Assembly: GCA_029240795.1 (NCBI GenBank)
Contig: JARDZP010000005.1
Coordinates: 1 to 64,000, forward strand
Source: Haloplasmataceae bacterium
GTDB taxonomy: Bacteria > Bacillota_I > Bacilli_A > Haloplasmatales > Haloplasmataceae
DNA length: 64,000 nucleotides
Direction: 5' to 3'
Below the pieces are notes generated by a model that was not told the DNA's origin, searched no databases, and saw only the letters and a list, made by a program, of their open reading frames with translations. The position numbers and the translations under genes are program-made. Positions 16,858-26,220 of the stretch are shown here, piece by piece. How positions within the stretch are numbered: position 1 is the stretch's first letter; the number at the start of each line of letters is the position of its first letter.

Positions 16858-18672
16858 TTGTCAAAAGAAAAGAAAAGAAAACCAAAAGAAGATCCAACGA
16901 AAGAAGGACAGGTTTATTTTGAAGTTTGGGGAATACTTTTTATACTTATTACAATTATTTTATTATCTGAACTTGGACCTGTTGGTGAAACATTAAACAT
17001 TTTAACAAAAATGATTTTTGGTGATTGGTATTGGATTATTTTAATATTTTTATTTTATTATGGAACTTTGATGATTATCTACCATCAATTTATAACTTAT
17101 TCATCTATTAAAATTAAAGGGATGATCTTTTTAAGTGCTGGGTTATTGATTTATACACATTTTCCGATCTATAATGCCGTAATTAGTGATATTGAAAAAT
17201 ATGATTCGAACGTTATTTCTGAATCATATAGTCTTTTTATGAGTTATATTGAAAATCAAAACTATAATGGTGTTTATGGTGGTGGAATGCTTGGTGCTAC
17301 ACTTTTTTGGTTATGTATTAATTTATTAGGAGAAGTTGGCACAAAGATTTCAGCGATTATTCTTTTAATTTCAGGTATTTCATATTTATTTGAAAAAACA
17401 ATTTACGAATTTATTGATGATACTTATTATGGTTCAAAAAATGCATTTATTAAAGTTAAACACTATGTTAGCCGAATTTTTAATCAAATGGCTGAAGTGT
17501 CTAAATTAAGTAAAAATCCAAGTGTTGAAGTAAAAACAGAAAAGATAAAAGTGCAAGAAAATAATAATGTTAAATTTGAAAATATTGTTATGACAAAAGC
17601 AGAAAAATTTGTGGTAGAAAAAGGAAAGTATATAAAACCTAACAGTAAACAATTAAAATATCATGAAAATAAAGGGATTTTAGAAAGTCAAAAAGAAATA
17701 ACGATTAATAATGGTAAAATCATAAATGAATTTACTAGATCGTTATTTTTAAGCATGGAAATTAATGAAATTTATATTGGACCAACTATTTCAACCTATA
17801 TCATTGATATAGAAAACACAATTAAAAGCAAAAAAATCATAAGCAATAAAGAAGAACTGTTTTTAATGTTAGAAACAAGAAATATTCGTATATATGATAA
17901 ATATGAAAATAAACATTCTTTATATATTGAAGTACCCAATAAATTTCGCTATTTAGTTAGTTTAAGAGAAATATTAGAAGAAGAAACAGATGAAAAATTA
18001 TTCCCAATCGGAAGAAATTACCGTGGTCAAGTATTTAGTATTGATTTTAAACAAATGTCTAACATATTGGTGATTGGACATGATATTGATTCGAAAATTA
18101 TGTTATTAAAAACGATAATCAGTTCAATCTTGTATAGAAGAACGCCCGACGAGTTTAAACTTGTAATATGTGATTCAACAAAATACGAACTGAATGACTT
18201 TGAAAATAATCACCATTTATATTATGAATTAATTGATAATTTTCAAAGTATGAAACCCATGTTAATAAAACTTTATACTGAAGTTGAACAACGTTTAAAT
18301 AATATTAACTACCAAACAAAAGACCCAACGGCAATACTTTTAATTTTAAATGATTTTGTTGATTTTTATATAAATAACGATGAGTTTTTAAAATATTTAA
18401 ATTATATTTTAGTATATGGAAGTAAAGTGAATGTTTTTACAATTTATTCTACAAGCAACCTCGATGATAAAATCATAAACAATAACTTAAAAGCTCAATT
18501 TGATACAACAATTGCATTAATGATGAATAGTAAAGAAGTTTCATTTAAATACATAGAAGATGACACAAGTAAACTTTTGAAAGACGGAGATTGTTTAATT
18601 TTGTCGAGAAGTGTTAATACTAATATTAGGGTTCAAATCGCAAATTTAACAGATGAAGATATAATTAATTAA
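16858..18672 (+). CDS. Degenerate SpoIIIE/FtsK-like membrane protein
   Basis: This 604-aa protein sits where spoIIIE lies in Bacillus. About four membrane helices fill residues 15-180, as in SpoIIIE. The motor fold is recognisable (FPIGRNYRGQVFSID, NILVIG, SSILYRRTPDEFKLVICD, KLLKDGDCLIL). The Walker A position reads GHDIDSKI (407-414) instead of GxxGxGKS: the Lys remains, but the preceding Gly and following Ser are lost. The Walker B VDE becomes LND (497-499). The protein ends where the alpha-beta motor ends, without the winged-helix gamma domain that reads DNA orientation; relatives are about 180 aa longer. It probably cannot hydrolyse ATP or pump DNA. The TTG start follows AAAGGTGG. A scaffold or septal role is only a guess. 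Confidence 0.85.
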   Translation: MSKEKKRKPKEDPTKEGQVYFEVWGILFILITIILLSELGPVGETLNILTKMIFGDWYWIILIFLFYYGTLMIIYHQFITYSSIKIKGMIFLSAGLLIYTHFPIYNAVISDIEKYDSNVISESYSLFMSYIENQNYNGVYGGGMLGATLFWLCINLLGEVGTKISAIILLISGISYLFEKTIYEFIDDTYYGSKNAFIKVKHYVSRIFNQMAEVSKLSKNPSVEVKTEKIKVQENNNVKFENIVMTKAEKFVVEKGKYIKPNSKQLKYHENKGILESQKEITINNGKIINEFTRSLFLSMEINEIYIGPTISTYIIDIENTIKSKKIISNKEELFLMLETRNIRIYDKYENKHSLYIEVPNKFRYLVSLREILEEETDEKLFPIGRNYRGQVFSIDFKQMSNILVIGHDIDSKIMLLKTIISSILYRRTPDEFKLVICDSTKYELNDFENNHHLYYELIDNFQSMKPMLIKLYTEVEQRLNNINYQTKDPTAILLILNDFVDFYINNDEFLKYLNYILVYGSKVNVFTIYSTSNLDDKIINNNLKAQFDTTIALMMNSKEVSFKYIEDDTSKLLKDGDCLILSRSVNTNIRVQIANLTDEDIIN

Positions 18673-18680
18673 ATTATTAC

Positions 18681-18714
18681 AAATATTTACATTTATGTAA
18701 ATATTTGGTAGAAT
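18681..18714 (+). promoter_or_regulatory. Promoter of the BMP gene with an overlapping palindromic operator
   Basis: A 12-bp perfect inverted repeat (aaatatttacat / atgtaaatattt, 2-base centre) at 18681-18706 covers the -35 TTTACA (18686-18691) and the spacer of a promoter whose extended -10 is TGGTAGAAT (18706-18714), spacing 17. The repeat is not followed by a T run, so it is more likely a repressor site than a terminator. The regulator is unknown. Confidence 0.55.
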
Positions 18715-18753
18715 AAGATTAACCCGATAAAAATAAAATATGGAGGAAAAGAA

Positions 18754-19920
18754 ATGAGAAAATTATTCGCTTTATTTTCAGTATTTGTTCTATTCACTGT
18801 TTTAACAGCGTGTGGACCAAAGCTTGATTACGATAAAGGAACTTTTACAGGTCCTTATTGTGATGATCTAGATGTGTTTGCTGATGCTAAGAAAGCAGCA
18901 ATTGGTATGGTAACTGACTCTGGAACTATTGATGATAAATCATTTAATCAAGGTACATGGGAAGGTATTCAATGTTACAATGCTAAACATACTTCAGCAG
19001 TAAAATATTTACAACCAAGTGGGGAAACTAAAGAAGATTACATTAATGCAATCGATAATTTAGTTGATGCTGGTTATAAAATGATTGTTGCTCCAGGATT
19101 CAAATTTGAAAATGCAATTTTTGAAGCACAAACTACACATGAAGATATAAAATTTATTATAATTGACGGTGCACCACACAGTGGAAATTATGTTCCAGAC
19201 ATCAAATCTAACACTGTATCAGTAATGTTTGCTGAAGAACAAGTTGGATTTTTAGCAGGTGTTGCTGCAGCGTTACAAACTGAAACTGGAAAAGTAGCAT
19301 TTGTTGGGGGAATGGAAATTCCTGCAGTGCAAAAATTCGGTTGGGGCTATGTAGCAGGTGTTGCTTACGCTAATGACACATATGATTTAAATGTAGTAGT
19401 AACTGACTATTTATATCAAGGTACATTTACAGAAGTAACAGCTGGTCAAACAATAGCTGCAGGAATGTATGATGAAGGTATTGATATTATATTCGCTGCT
19501 GCTGGTGGTGTTGGCGTTGGAGTAATTAATGAAGCTAAAACACGTACTGAAGCGGGTGAAGAAGTATGGGTAATTGGCGTTGACTCAGATCAATACGATG
19601 CTGGAAAATATGGAACAGCAGGAAAATCAGTTATTTTAACTTCTGCTATGAAACGTGTTGACTTAGCTGCATATAATTATTCAGGAGCACTTGCGACTAA
19701 TTCATTTGTAGGTGGTAAACAAGTCACTTATGATATTAAAAATGATGGGGTAGGATTACCAGCAAATAACCCTAATTTAGCTGCTGATACACTTACTAAA
19801 GTTGATACAGTTGTTGCTGCTATGAAAGCTGATACAATTGTAGCTCCAAATACAAAAGAAAAATTAACTACTTATTTAACTAGTAAAGGATATGTAACTC
19901 CTGGTACAATTACTTATTAA
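18754..19920 (+). CDS. BMP-family nucleoside-binding lipoprotein
   Basis: The substrate-binding component of an ABC importer, most likely for purine nucleosides. The signal peptide ends in VLTAC with the lipid-anchored Cys at residue 20. The mature protein shows the BMP/Med pattern: IGMVTDSGTIDDKSFNQGTW, FIIIDG, SVMFAEEQVGFLAGV, GKVAFVGGMEIPAVQKFGWGY, IIFAAAGGVGVGVI and VIGVDSDQY. The 388-aa length is normal for the family. A terminator follows, then a separate promoter for the ABC ATPase and permeases; this is common where binding protein is made in excess. The PnrA/NupN group is the closest named match. Confidence 0.92.
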   Translation: MRKLFALFSVFVLFTVLTACGPKLDYDKGTFTGPYCDDLDVFADAKKAAIGMVTDSGTIDDKSFNQGTWEGIQCYNAKHTSAVKYLQPSGETKEDYINAIDNLVDAGYKMIVAPGFKFENAIFEAQTTHEDIKFIIIDGAPHSGNYVPDIKSNTVSVMFAEEQVGFLAGVAAALQTETGKVAFVGGMEIPAVQKFGWGYVAGVAYANDTYDLNVVVTDYLYQGTFTEVTAGQTIAAGMYDEGIDIIFAAAGGVGVGVINEAKTRTEAGEEVWVIGVDSDQYDAGKYGTAGKSVILTSAMKRVDLAAYNYSGALATNSFVGGKQVTYDIKNDGVGLPANNPNLAADTLTKVDTVVAAMKADTIVAPNTKEKLTTYLTSKGYVTPGTITY

Positions 19921-19927
19921 AAATAAT

Positions 19928-19959
19928 AAAAAAAGGGTTAGGAAACTAACCCTTTTTTT
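19928..19959 (+). terminator. Terminator after the BMP gene
   Basis: A 12-bp or longer stem (aaaaagggttag / ctaacccttttt) with a GAAA loop and flanking A and T tracts. Confidence 0.92.
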
Positions 19960-19987
19960 AAAAAACATAAATTAAGCGTTTTATTTT

Positions 19988-20017
19988 TTTACAATTGCAA
20001 AAAATATATGATATAAT
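19988..20017 (+). promoter_or_regulatory. Promoter of the nucleoside ABC ATPase operon
   Basis: TTTACA (19988-19993) and TATAAT (20012-20017) with 18-base spacing, about 30 bases before the ATPase start codon. Confidence 0.7.
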
Positions 20018-20047
20018 AGTTGTAAATAATAAAGAGAGTGTGATTAT

Positions 20048-21574
20048 ATGGACTATGTAATAGAAATGCTCAATATCACTAAAGACTTTCCAGGTATACG
20101 AGCGAATGATAATGTCACTTTACAAGTAAAAAAGGGTGAGATTCATGCTTTATTAGGTGAAAACGGAGCAGGTAAATCAACGCTTATGAGTATCTTGTTT
20201 GGGTTATATCAACCAGATTCTGGCGTTATTAAAATAAAAGGTCAAGAAGTTAAAATTACTGACCCTAATGTCGCTAATGAGTACAAAATCGGTATGGTAC
20301 ATCAACACTTCAAATTAGTTCACAATTTTTCCGTGACTGAAAATATTATTTTAGGTTTAGAACCCAAAAAAACTTTTGGACGTGTTGATATCACTTACGC
20401 TGCTAAAAAAGTTCAGGATCTTTCTAATAAATATAGTTTAAAAGTAAATCCTTACGACTTAATTCATGATATTTCCGTTGGAATGCAACAAAGAGTAGAA
20501 ATTTTAAAGATGTTATATCGTGATGCTGAGATTCTTATTTTTGATGAACCAACTGCTGTTTTAACACCTCAAGAAATTGATGAATTAATGGAAATAATGC
20601 GTAATTTTGTTAATGAAGGAAAATCAATTATTATTATTACTCATAAACTTAAAGAAATAAAAAAAGTTGCAGACCGTTGTACAGTCTTACGTAAAGGTAA
20701 ATATATTGATACAGTTGACGTTAAAAACACCAGTGAAGAAGAATTGGCTCGTTTAATGGTCGGTAGAGATGTTATTTTTAAGGTTGATAAAGCTCCTTTT
20801 AAACCGGGTAAGATGGTATTAGAAATTAATAATTTAAAGCGTACAGATAAAGTAAATTTAAGCAAAAGTCTAGATGTTGAACACCTTGAACTTAGAGAAG
20901 GTGAGATATTAGGGTTAGCAGGTATTGAAGGAAATGGTCAAACTGAGTTCATCCAAGTGCTAACAGGACTTAAAGAGCTTGAATCAGGCGAGATTTTATT
21001 TTTGGGACAAGACATAAGTAATCTTTCAATAAGAGAAAAATCAGCTTTAGGAATAGCTCATATTCCAGAAGATCGGCATAAACATGGTCTTATTCTAGAT
21101 TTTACTCTAGAAGATAACATCGCTTTGCAAGAATATTATAAATCACCTTTTAGTAATAATGGTATTCTAGATCGAGGTTATATGAAGCAATATGCTAAAG
21201 ATATCATCAAGCGGTTTGATGTTCGAAGTGGAAAAGGCGAATTAACTTTAACACGTTCGATGTCAGGTGGTAATCAACAAAAGGCAATTGTTGGTCGTGA
21301 GGTTGCACGTAATCCTAAACTATTAATTGCTGTTCAACCAACTCGAGGATTAGATGTTGGTGCTATTGAATTTATTCATTCTGAATTAATTAAAGCCCGT
21401 GATGAAGGACGAGCTGTACTTTTAGTTTCTTTGGAGTTAGATGAATTACTCAACCTTTCAGATCAAATTGCTGTTATGTATGAAGGTAAAATTGTTGGTT
21501 CATTATCTTCTGAAGATGCTGATGAAAACAAAATTGGGTTATTAATGTCTGGAGGTAATAACGTTGGAAAATAA
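20048..21574 (+). CDS. Nucleoside ABC importer, duplicated ATPase subunit
   Basis: A 508-aa protein with two fused ABC domains, as in NupO and sugar importers such as RbsA. The first domain has GENGAGKST, the signature-like SVGMQQRVEI and LIFDEPTAVL. The second has GIEGNGQTEF in place of a Walker A Lys-Ser/Thr and SMSGGNQQKAIVGRE as signature; this asymmetric second site is normal for the family. It energises the permeases encoded immediately downstream. The ATG follows a modest GAGAGTG. Confidence 0.93.
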   Translation: MDYVIEMLNITKDFPGIRANDNVTLQVKKGEIHALLGENGAGKSTLMSILFGLYQPDSGVIKIKGQEVKITDPNVANEYKIGMVHQHFKLVHNFSVTENIILGLEPKKTFGRVDITYAAKKVQDLSNKYSLKVNPYDLIHDISVGMQQRVEILKMLYRDAEILIFDEPTAVLTPQEIDELMEIMRNFVNEGKSIIIITHKLKEIKKVADRCTVLRKGKYIDTVDVKNTSEEELARLMVGRDVIFKVDKAPFKPGKMVLEINNLKRTDKVNLSKSLDVEHLELREGEILGLAGIEGNGQTEFIQVLTGLKELESGEILFLGQDISNLSIREKSALGIAHIPEDRHKHGLILDFTLEDNIALQEYYKSPFSNNGILDRGYMKQYAKDIIKRFDVRSGKGELTLTRSMSGGNQQKAIVGREVARNPKLLIAVQPTRGLDVGAIEFIHSELIKARDEGRAVLLVSLELDELLNLSDQIAVMYEGKIVGSLSSEDADENKIGLLMSGGNNVGK

Positions 21575-22712
21575 GCATAAATCTGCTCGTGAAAGATTTA
21601 TACACTATTTTAGTGATGAATCTAATCGAAGAAAATTGGCACCCTATATTTCAATATTATTTGGACTTTTAGCTGGGTTAATTTTGATGTTATTAATAGG
21701 GCAAGACCCGATTAAAGGATACATAAATATCTTAAACGGTTCTATTTTCAAAGGCTTATTTGAGGGGAATTTTAGACGTTTAGGTGGAACTTTGGCAATT
21801 GCTACTGTATTAACATTTACTGGACTATCCGTTGCATTTGCTTTTAAAACTGGCTTATTTAACATAGGTGTTGGTGGCCAAATGTTGTTTGGTGGTTTTA
21901 TAGTAGTACTACTAGGAAATGTTCTGACTTTACCAAAACCAGTTCATTTATTAGTTATTGTTTTAGCTGCTGCTATAGGCGGAGCTTTATGGGCACTTGT
22001 TCCCGGAATTCTAAAAGCACGGTATCGGATTAGTGAAGTGGTAACGACTATTATGATGAACTATGTCGCGATGTGGACTGTCAGTTATTTTGTTCGAAGA
22101 TGGATACCCGGACATTATGAAACTGAATCCAGTATGATTAAAGAATCTGCATCGTTAAAGTTTGAATTATTAACAGATTTATTTAGTGGTTCAGCTATAA
22201 ATCTTTCAATTATTCTAGCTGGATTAGTTGTTGTATTTATTTGGTATATCTTAGAAAAAACAACTTTTGGATATGAATTAAAAGCTGTTGGATTTAATCC
22301 CGATGCTTCAAAATATGCGGGTATGAAAGTTAATCGAAACATCTTGTATTCGATGATTATTTCCGGCGCAATTGCGGGTTTAGCAGGTGCAAGTTATTAT
22401 GCAGGCTATACTAACCATGTTAAACTTGGTGTTGTACCCAATTTTGGCTTTGATGGAATAGCTGTTGCTTTGCTTGGTTTAAATTCTCCTTTTGGTGTAG
22501 TTTTATCTGCATTATTATTTGGAGTACTTAGAACAGGTGGAGAATATTTGAATGCCATGACTTCTATTCCAAAAGAGTTAGTCGACATTATTGTAGGATT
22601 GATTATTTACTTTGCAGCTGCAACTTTATTAATTCAATTTATGTTAACTAAATTAATTAAAAAAATGAAAAAAAATGATGAAAAACATATTGAAGAAAAG
22701 GTGGTGGAATAG
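21564..22712 (+). CDS. Nucleoside ABC importer permease 1
   Basis: A 382-aa membrane protein with about eight to ten hydrophobic segments. FKTGLFNIGVGGQMLFGG (about 95-112) and GLAGASYYAG are hallmarks of the BPD_transp_2 permeases of BMP-linked nucleoside importers. The TTG start lies inside the 3' end of the ATPase gene, overlapping by 11 bases, behind GGAGG at 21551-21555. The C-terminus is a charged cytoplasmic tail rich in Lys and Glu. Corresponds to NupP-type permeases. Confidence 0.9.
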   Translation: MENKHKSARERFIHYFSDESNRRKLAPYISILFGLLAGLILMLLIGQDPIKGYINILNGSIFKGLFEGNFRRLGGTLAIATVLTFTGLSVAFAFKTGLFNIGVGGQMLFGGFIVVLLGNVLTLPKPVHLLVIVLAAAIGGALWALVPGILKARYRISEVVTTIMMNYVAMWTVSYFVRRWIPGHYETESSMIKESASLKFELLTDLFSGSAINLSIILAGLVVVFIWYILEKTTFGYELKAVGFNPDASKYAGMKVNRNILYSMIISGAIAGLAGASYYAGYTNHVKLGVVPNFGFDGIAVALLGLNSPFGVVLSALLFGVLRTGGEYLNAMTSIPKELVDIIVGLIIYFAAATLLIQFMLTKLIKKMKKNDEKHIEEKVVE

Positions 22713-23675
22713 ATGTTAGATTTTTTAAATCAAATATTTCCATTAGCCATTGCTGCATCAATTCCAATTATGATTACTGCAATTGGAGGATTGTTTTCTG
22801 AAAGAAGTGGAGTAGTTAATATTGGACTTGAAGGTTTAATGCTTGTTGGTGCTTTTACTTCTTCAATTACAATTCATTATTTTGATCAAGCAGGCAATAA
22901 TAATGAATATGTTGTTTGGATTGCGATTCTTTTAGCTGGAATTGTTTCTGGATTATTCGCGATACTTCATGCGTATGCATCAGTTAGTTTAAAGGCTAAC
23001 CAAGTTATTTCAGGAACCGCAATTAATATGTTAGCTACTGCTCTTACAATTTTCTTTGCACGCTTTTTAACAAGAAGTCAAAATATCTCATTACTTAATC
23101 GTGCTGATCGTTACCAAAAAATTCCGATTTTAAGTGATATACCGTTAATTGGCAATTGGTTATTTACGGACATTTATATCACCTCATTCTTTGTTTTACT
23201 TCTTTGTGGTATTGCGTGGTTTATCATTTTTAAAACAACTCATGGTTTACGTTTACGATCATGTGGTGAGTACCCACAGGCTGCTGATTCAGCAGGGATA
23301 AATGTTGTAAAATTACGTTATCAAGCCGTTATTATTTCAGGTATTTTATCTGGATTTGGTGGGGCAATCTATATAGTAACCATCGCTGGTGAATTTAATG
23401 GTTCAGTAAATGGTTTTGGATTTTTAGCTTTAGGTGCTCTAATATTTGGTAAGTGGAAACCTTTAAACATTGTTTTCGCGACATTCTTTTTCGGATTTAT
23501 GTCAACGTTTGCTTCATTAAGTTTTGTTAACGAAGTGATAAGTTCATTTAGAATACCATATCAGTTTTATAATGCATTACCCTATGTCATGACATTATTT
23601 GCACTTGTCATTTTTTCTCGTAATGCATCAGCTCCAATGGCTCTAGGTGAACCATATGATGCGGGAAAACGTTAA
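22713..23675 (+). CDS. Nucleoside ABC importer permease 2
   Basis: A 320-aa partner permease, NupQ-like, starting directly after the stop of permease 1. The segments FSERSGVVNIGLEGLMLVGA near residue 28, SLKANQVISGTAINMLA and the conserved RLRSCGEYPQAADSAGINV loop identify the family. The C-terminus ends NASAPMALGEPYDAGKR, very typical. It is the last gene of the operon and is followed by a terminator. Confidence 0.92.
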   Translation: MLDFLNQIFPLAIAASIPIMITAIGGLFSERSGVVNIGLEGLMLVGAFTSSITIHYFDQAGNNNEYVVWIAILLAGIVSGLFAILHAYASVSLKANQVISGTAINMLATALTIFFARFLTRSQNISLLNRADRYQKIPILSDIPLIGNWLFTDIYITSFFVLLLCGIAWFIIFKTTHGLRLRSCGEYPQAADSAGINVVKLRYQAVIISGILSGFGGAIYIVTIAGEFNGSVNGFGFLALGALIFGKWKPLNIVFATFFFGFMSTFASLSFVNEVISSFRIPYQFYNALPYVMTLFALVIFSRNASAPMALGEPYDAGKR

Positions 23676-23689
23676 TTGAAATCATTTAT

Positions 23690-23719
23690 ACAACGTGAAA
23701 AACTTCACGTTGTTTTTTA
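23690..23719 (+). terminator. Terminator of the nucleoside importer operon
   Basis: A 10-bp perfect stem (acaacgtgaa / ttcacgttgt) with a 4-base loop and six Ts. Confidence 0.9.
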
Positions 23720-23739
23720 TTGTATTTTTCTATTTCTAT

Positions 23740-23768
23740 TTGAATATAATAATAAAAACTGATATAAT
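23740..23768 (+). promoter_or_regulatory. Promoter of the nad operon
   Basis: TTGAAT (23740-23745) and TATAAT (23763-23768) with 17-base spacing. Just downstream, an imperfect inverted repeat (taatcaa ... ttgatatta, about 23766-23782) might be an operator, but I cannot tie it to a known NAD regulator. Confidence 0.65.
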
Positions 23769-23806
23769 CAATTTGATATTATTAAAATGTTGATATGGAG
23801 GATCAT

Positions 23807-24718
23807 ATGGAAATTAATTTTGTTCAGGAGATTAATAGATTAAAGAAAGAGAAAAATGCGATCATTTTAGCCCATTATTATCAACGTCCTGAAGTTCAAG
23901 ATGTAGCTGATTATTTAGGTGACTCTCTTGCTTTAAGTAGAGTAGCAGCGAAAACCGATGCTGACATCATCGTTTTTTGTGGAGTTCACTTCATGGCTGA
24001 AACTGCAAAAATTTTATCTCCAAATAAAAAAGTATTACTACCTGTTAAAGAAGCAGGATGTCCGATGGCAGAAATGGTAACGGATACACTACTCCAAAAA
24101 TATAAAGATGAACATCCTGATGTTAAAGTAATCTGTTACGTCAATTCAACTGCGAAAGTAAAAGCTCTTAGCGACGTATGTGTTACTTCAAGTAACGCTG
24201 AAAAAGTCGTTTCACAATATATCGGTCAAAAACTACTTTATATACCTGATAAAAATCTAGGTATTTATCTACGTGAGAAATTTAATTTGGATATGGAAGT
24301 TTGGAAAGGATTTTGTTGTATCCATAATGATGTAACAAAAGACCAAGTCATAAAAGAAAAAGAATTACATCCACTTGCACAGTTTATAGTTCATCCTGAA
24401 TGCCAATTAGAGATTGTCAAGATGGCGGATTTCGTAGGTAGTACAAAAGGCTTATTAGATTATGTTACTAAGAGTGATTGTCAAGAGTTCATTGTTGGTA
24501 CTGAAAAAGGAATTATTCATCAAATGGAAATAAAATGCCCAAACAAAAAATTCTACTTGTTGACACAAAATTTATCTTGTTTTGATATGAAATTAACGAA
24601 CTTAGAAGATGTTTATACTGCTTTAAAAAACGAAGAAAACGTAATTGAAGTTGAAGAATCTATTCGTTTAAAAGCATTAAAATCTTTAAATAAAATGTTC
24701 GAATACACGGATAACTAG
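23807..24718 (+). CDS. nadA: Quinolinate synthase
   Basis: A 303-aa 4Fe-4S enzyme that condenses iminoaspartate with dihydroxyacetone phosphate to quinolinate. Typical motifs are AIILAHYYQRPEVQDVADYLGDSL, VFCGVHFMAETAKIL, AGCPMAEMV and WKGFCCIHNDVT, followed by HPECQLEIV; three spread Cys provide cluster ligands. The start at 23807 has GGAGG at 23797-23801 in front; an ATG 12 bases earlier overlaps that site. First gene of a five-gene operon for NAD synthesis from aspartate. Confidence 0.95.
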   Translation: MEINFVQEINRLKKEKNAIILAHYYQRPEVQDVADYLGDSLALSRVAAKTDADIIVFCGVHFMAETAKILSPNKKVLLPVKEAGCPMAEMVTDTLLQKYKDEHPDVKVICYVNSTAKVKALSDVCVTSSNAEKVVSQYIGQKLLYIPDKNLGIYLREKFNLDMEVWKGFCCIHNDVTKDQVIKEKELHPLAQFIVHPECQLEIVKMADFVGSTKGLLDYVTKSDCQEFIVGTEKGIIHQMEIKCPNKKFYLLTQNLSCFDMKLTNLEDVYTALKNEENVIEVEESIRLKALKSLNKMFEYTDN

Positions 24719-24726
24719 GTGAGAAT

Positions 24727-26211
24727 ATGGAAAAATATGATGTAATTGTCGTTGGTAGTGGTTTGGCAGGTTTATATACTGCATTAAATGTTACACGAAG
24801 AAAAAAAGTTTTATTAATCACTAAAGATAAACTCAATTTAAGTAATTCCTTTTTAGCACAAGGTGGAATCGCCGGAGAACTTTTTGAAAGTGATGAATCT
24901 TATCAAAAACATATTGATGATACTTTAATCGCGGGTTCTTATTTAAATGATGTAGATGCCCTAAAAGTATTAGTTTATGAATCAAGTCACAATTTAAATA
25001 AATTAATCAATTATGGTGTTAACTTTGACAAAGATGCAAATGGAAATATTCTTTTAACGCGTGAAGGGGGTCACTCTGAACGTAGAATTTTACATGCTGG
25101 AGGAGACGCTACTGGTAAAGCAATTGTCGATTCACTCATCCCACTTGTGATGCATAAAGCAAATATTGATATTTTAGAATATTCAATGGTTATTGATTTA
25201 ATTATTCAAGAAGATCAATGTATCGGTGTAAAGGTTTTAAATGATAATAAAATTAAAGATATAACCGCACCGTTTACAGTATTATGTACGGGTGGAATTG
25301 GCGATATTTACAAAAATACCACGAATCCTATCGTCGCAAAAGGTGATGGAATTGCTATAGCACATCGTGCTGGAGCAAAAATTGAAAATATGGAATTTAT
25401 TCAATTTCACCCAACCGCATTTTTCAATAAAGAAACTGGTCCACGTTTTCTAATTTCAGAAGCGATGCGTGGTGAAGGTGGTACCTTACTTAATGTAGAA
25501 GGACATAGGTTCATGCATAAATACCATTTGCTATTAGAGTTAGCTCCACGTGATATTGTGTCACAAAGCATTTATCGTGAAATGTACGATACATGGAGTG
25601 ATCATGTTTATTTAGATGTCAGACATTTAGATCCAAACTTTTTACAAAATCGTTTCCCAACGATTTATAATCGTTGTTTAGAAAACGGTATTGATATCAC
25701 AAAAGATTTAATTCCTGTATCACCTGTTGAACACTTTAGTTGTGGTGGAATTGTTGTTGACTTAAAGGGTGAGACTACTATTAAAAACCTATTTGCGAGT
25801 GGTGAATGTGCGGATAGTGGCGTTCATGGTGCTAATCGTTTAGCTAGTAACTCTTTACTTGAATGTACCGTTTGGGGTAGAAGAATAGCTAAATATATTA
25901 ATGAATTGGATACTGTATTAGATAGATCAAGTATTGTTGAAGAAGAAGTAACCATTTCTAATTATACTTATCGTGATATTAGACTTCAAATTAAGGATAT
26001 TATGGAACGGTATGTCGGTATTGTTCGAACTGAGAAAAACTTAATAAGTGCCAAAGAGGTAATTAGTAAGATTTTAAATGATCTAAAGAAAGATCGAAAA
26101 AGTTGTATGGCTTATTTTGAATTATTAAATATGGCAACCGTTTCAATGATTATCATTGAAAGTGCACTTAATCGTAAAGAAAGTGTTGGTTGTCATTATC
26201 GAATTGACTAG
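24727..26211 (+). CDS. nadB: L-aspartate oxidase
   Basis: A 494-aa FAD enzyme oxidising aspartate to iminoaspartate for NadA. The N-terminal dinucleotide fold VIVVGSGLAGLYTAL, SFLAQGGIAGE, HRAGAKIENMEFIQFHPTAF, SVEHFSCGGIVVD after a small Pro-containing variation, and GANRLASNSLLEC are all diagnostic. Starts 8 bases after nadA. The C-terminal helical region is present, so the protein is full length. Confidence 0.95.
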   Translation: MEKYDVIVVGSGLAGLYTALNVTRRKKVLLITKDKLNLSNSFLAQGGIAGELFESDESYQKHIDDTLIAGSYLNDVDALKVLVYESSHNLNKLINYGVNFDKDANGNILLTREGGHSERRILHAGGDATGKAIVDSLIPLVMHKANIDILEYSMVIDLIIQEDQCIGVKVLNDNKIKDITAPFTVLCTGGIGDIYKNTTNPIVAKGDGIAIAHRAGAKIENMEFIQFHPTAFFNKETGPRFLISEAMRGEGGTLLNVEGHRFMHKYHLLLELAPRDIVSQSIYREMYDTWSDHVYLDVRHLDPNFLQNRFPTIYNRCLENGIDITKDLIPVSPVEHFSCGGIVVDLKGETTIKNLFASGECADSGVHGANRLASNSLLECTVWGRRIAKYINELDTVLDRSSIVEEEVTISNYTYRDIRLQIKDIMERYVGIVRTEKNLISAKEVISKILNDLKKDRKSCMAYFELLNMATVSMIIIESALNRKESVGCHYRID

Positions 26212-26220
26212 AGGTGTAAT

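Noticed and set aside
20893-21300. Second ABC domain of the nucleoside ATPase lacks a Walker A Lys (GIEGNGQTEF)
   Set aside because: This is the normal state of the C-terminal half in NupO/RbsA-type fused ATPases, so it is not a defect.
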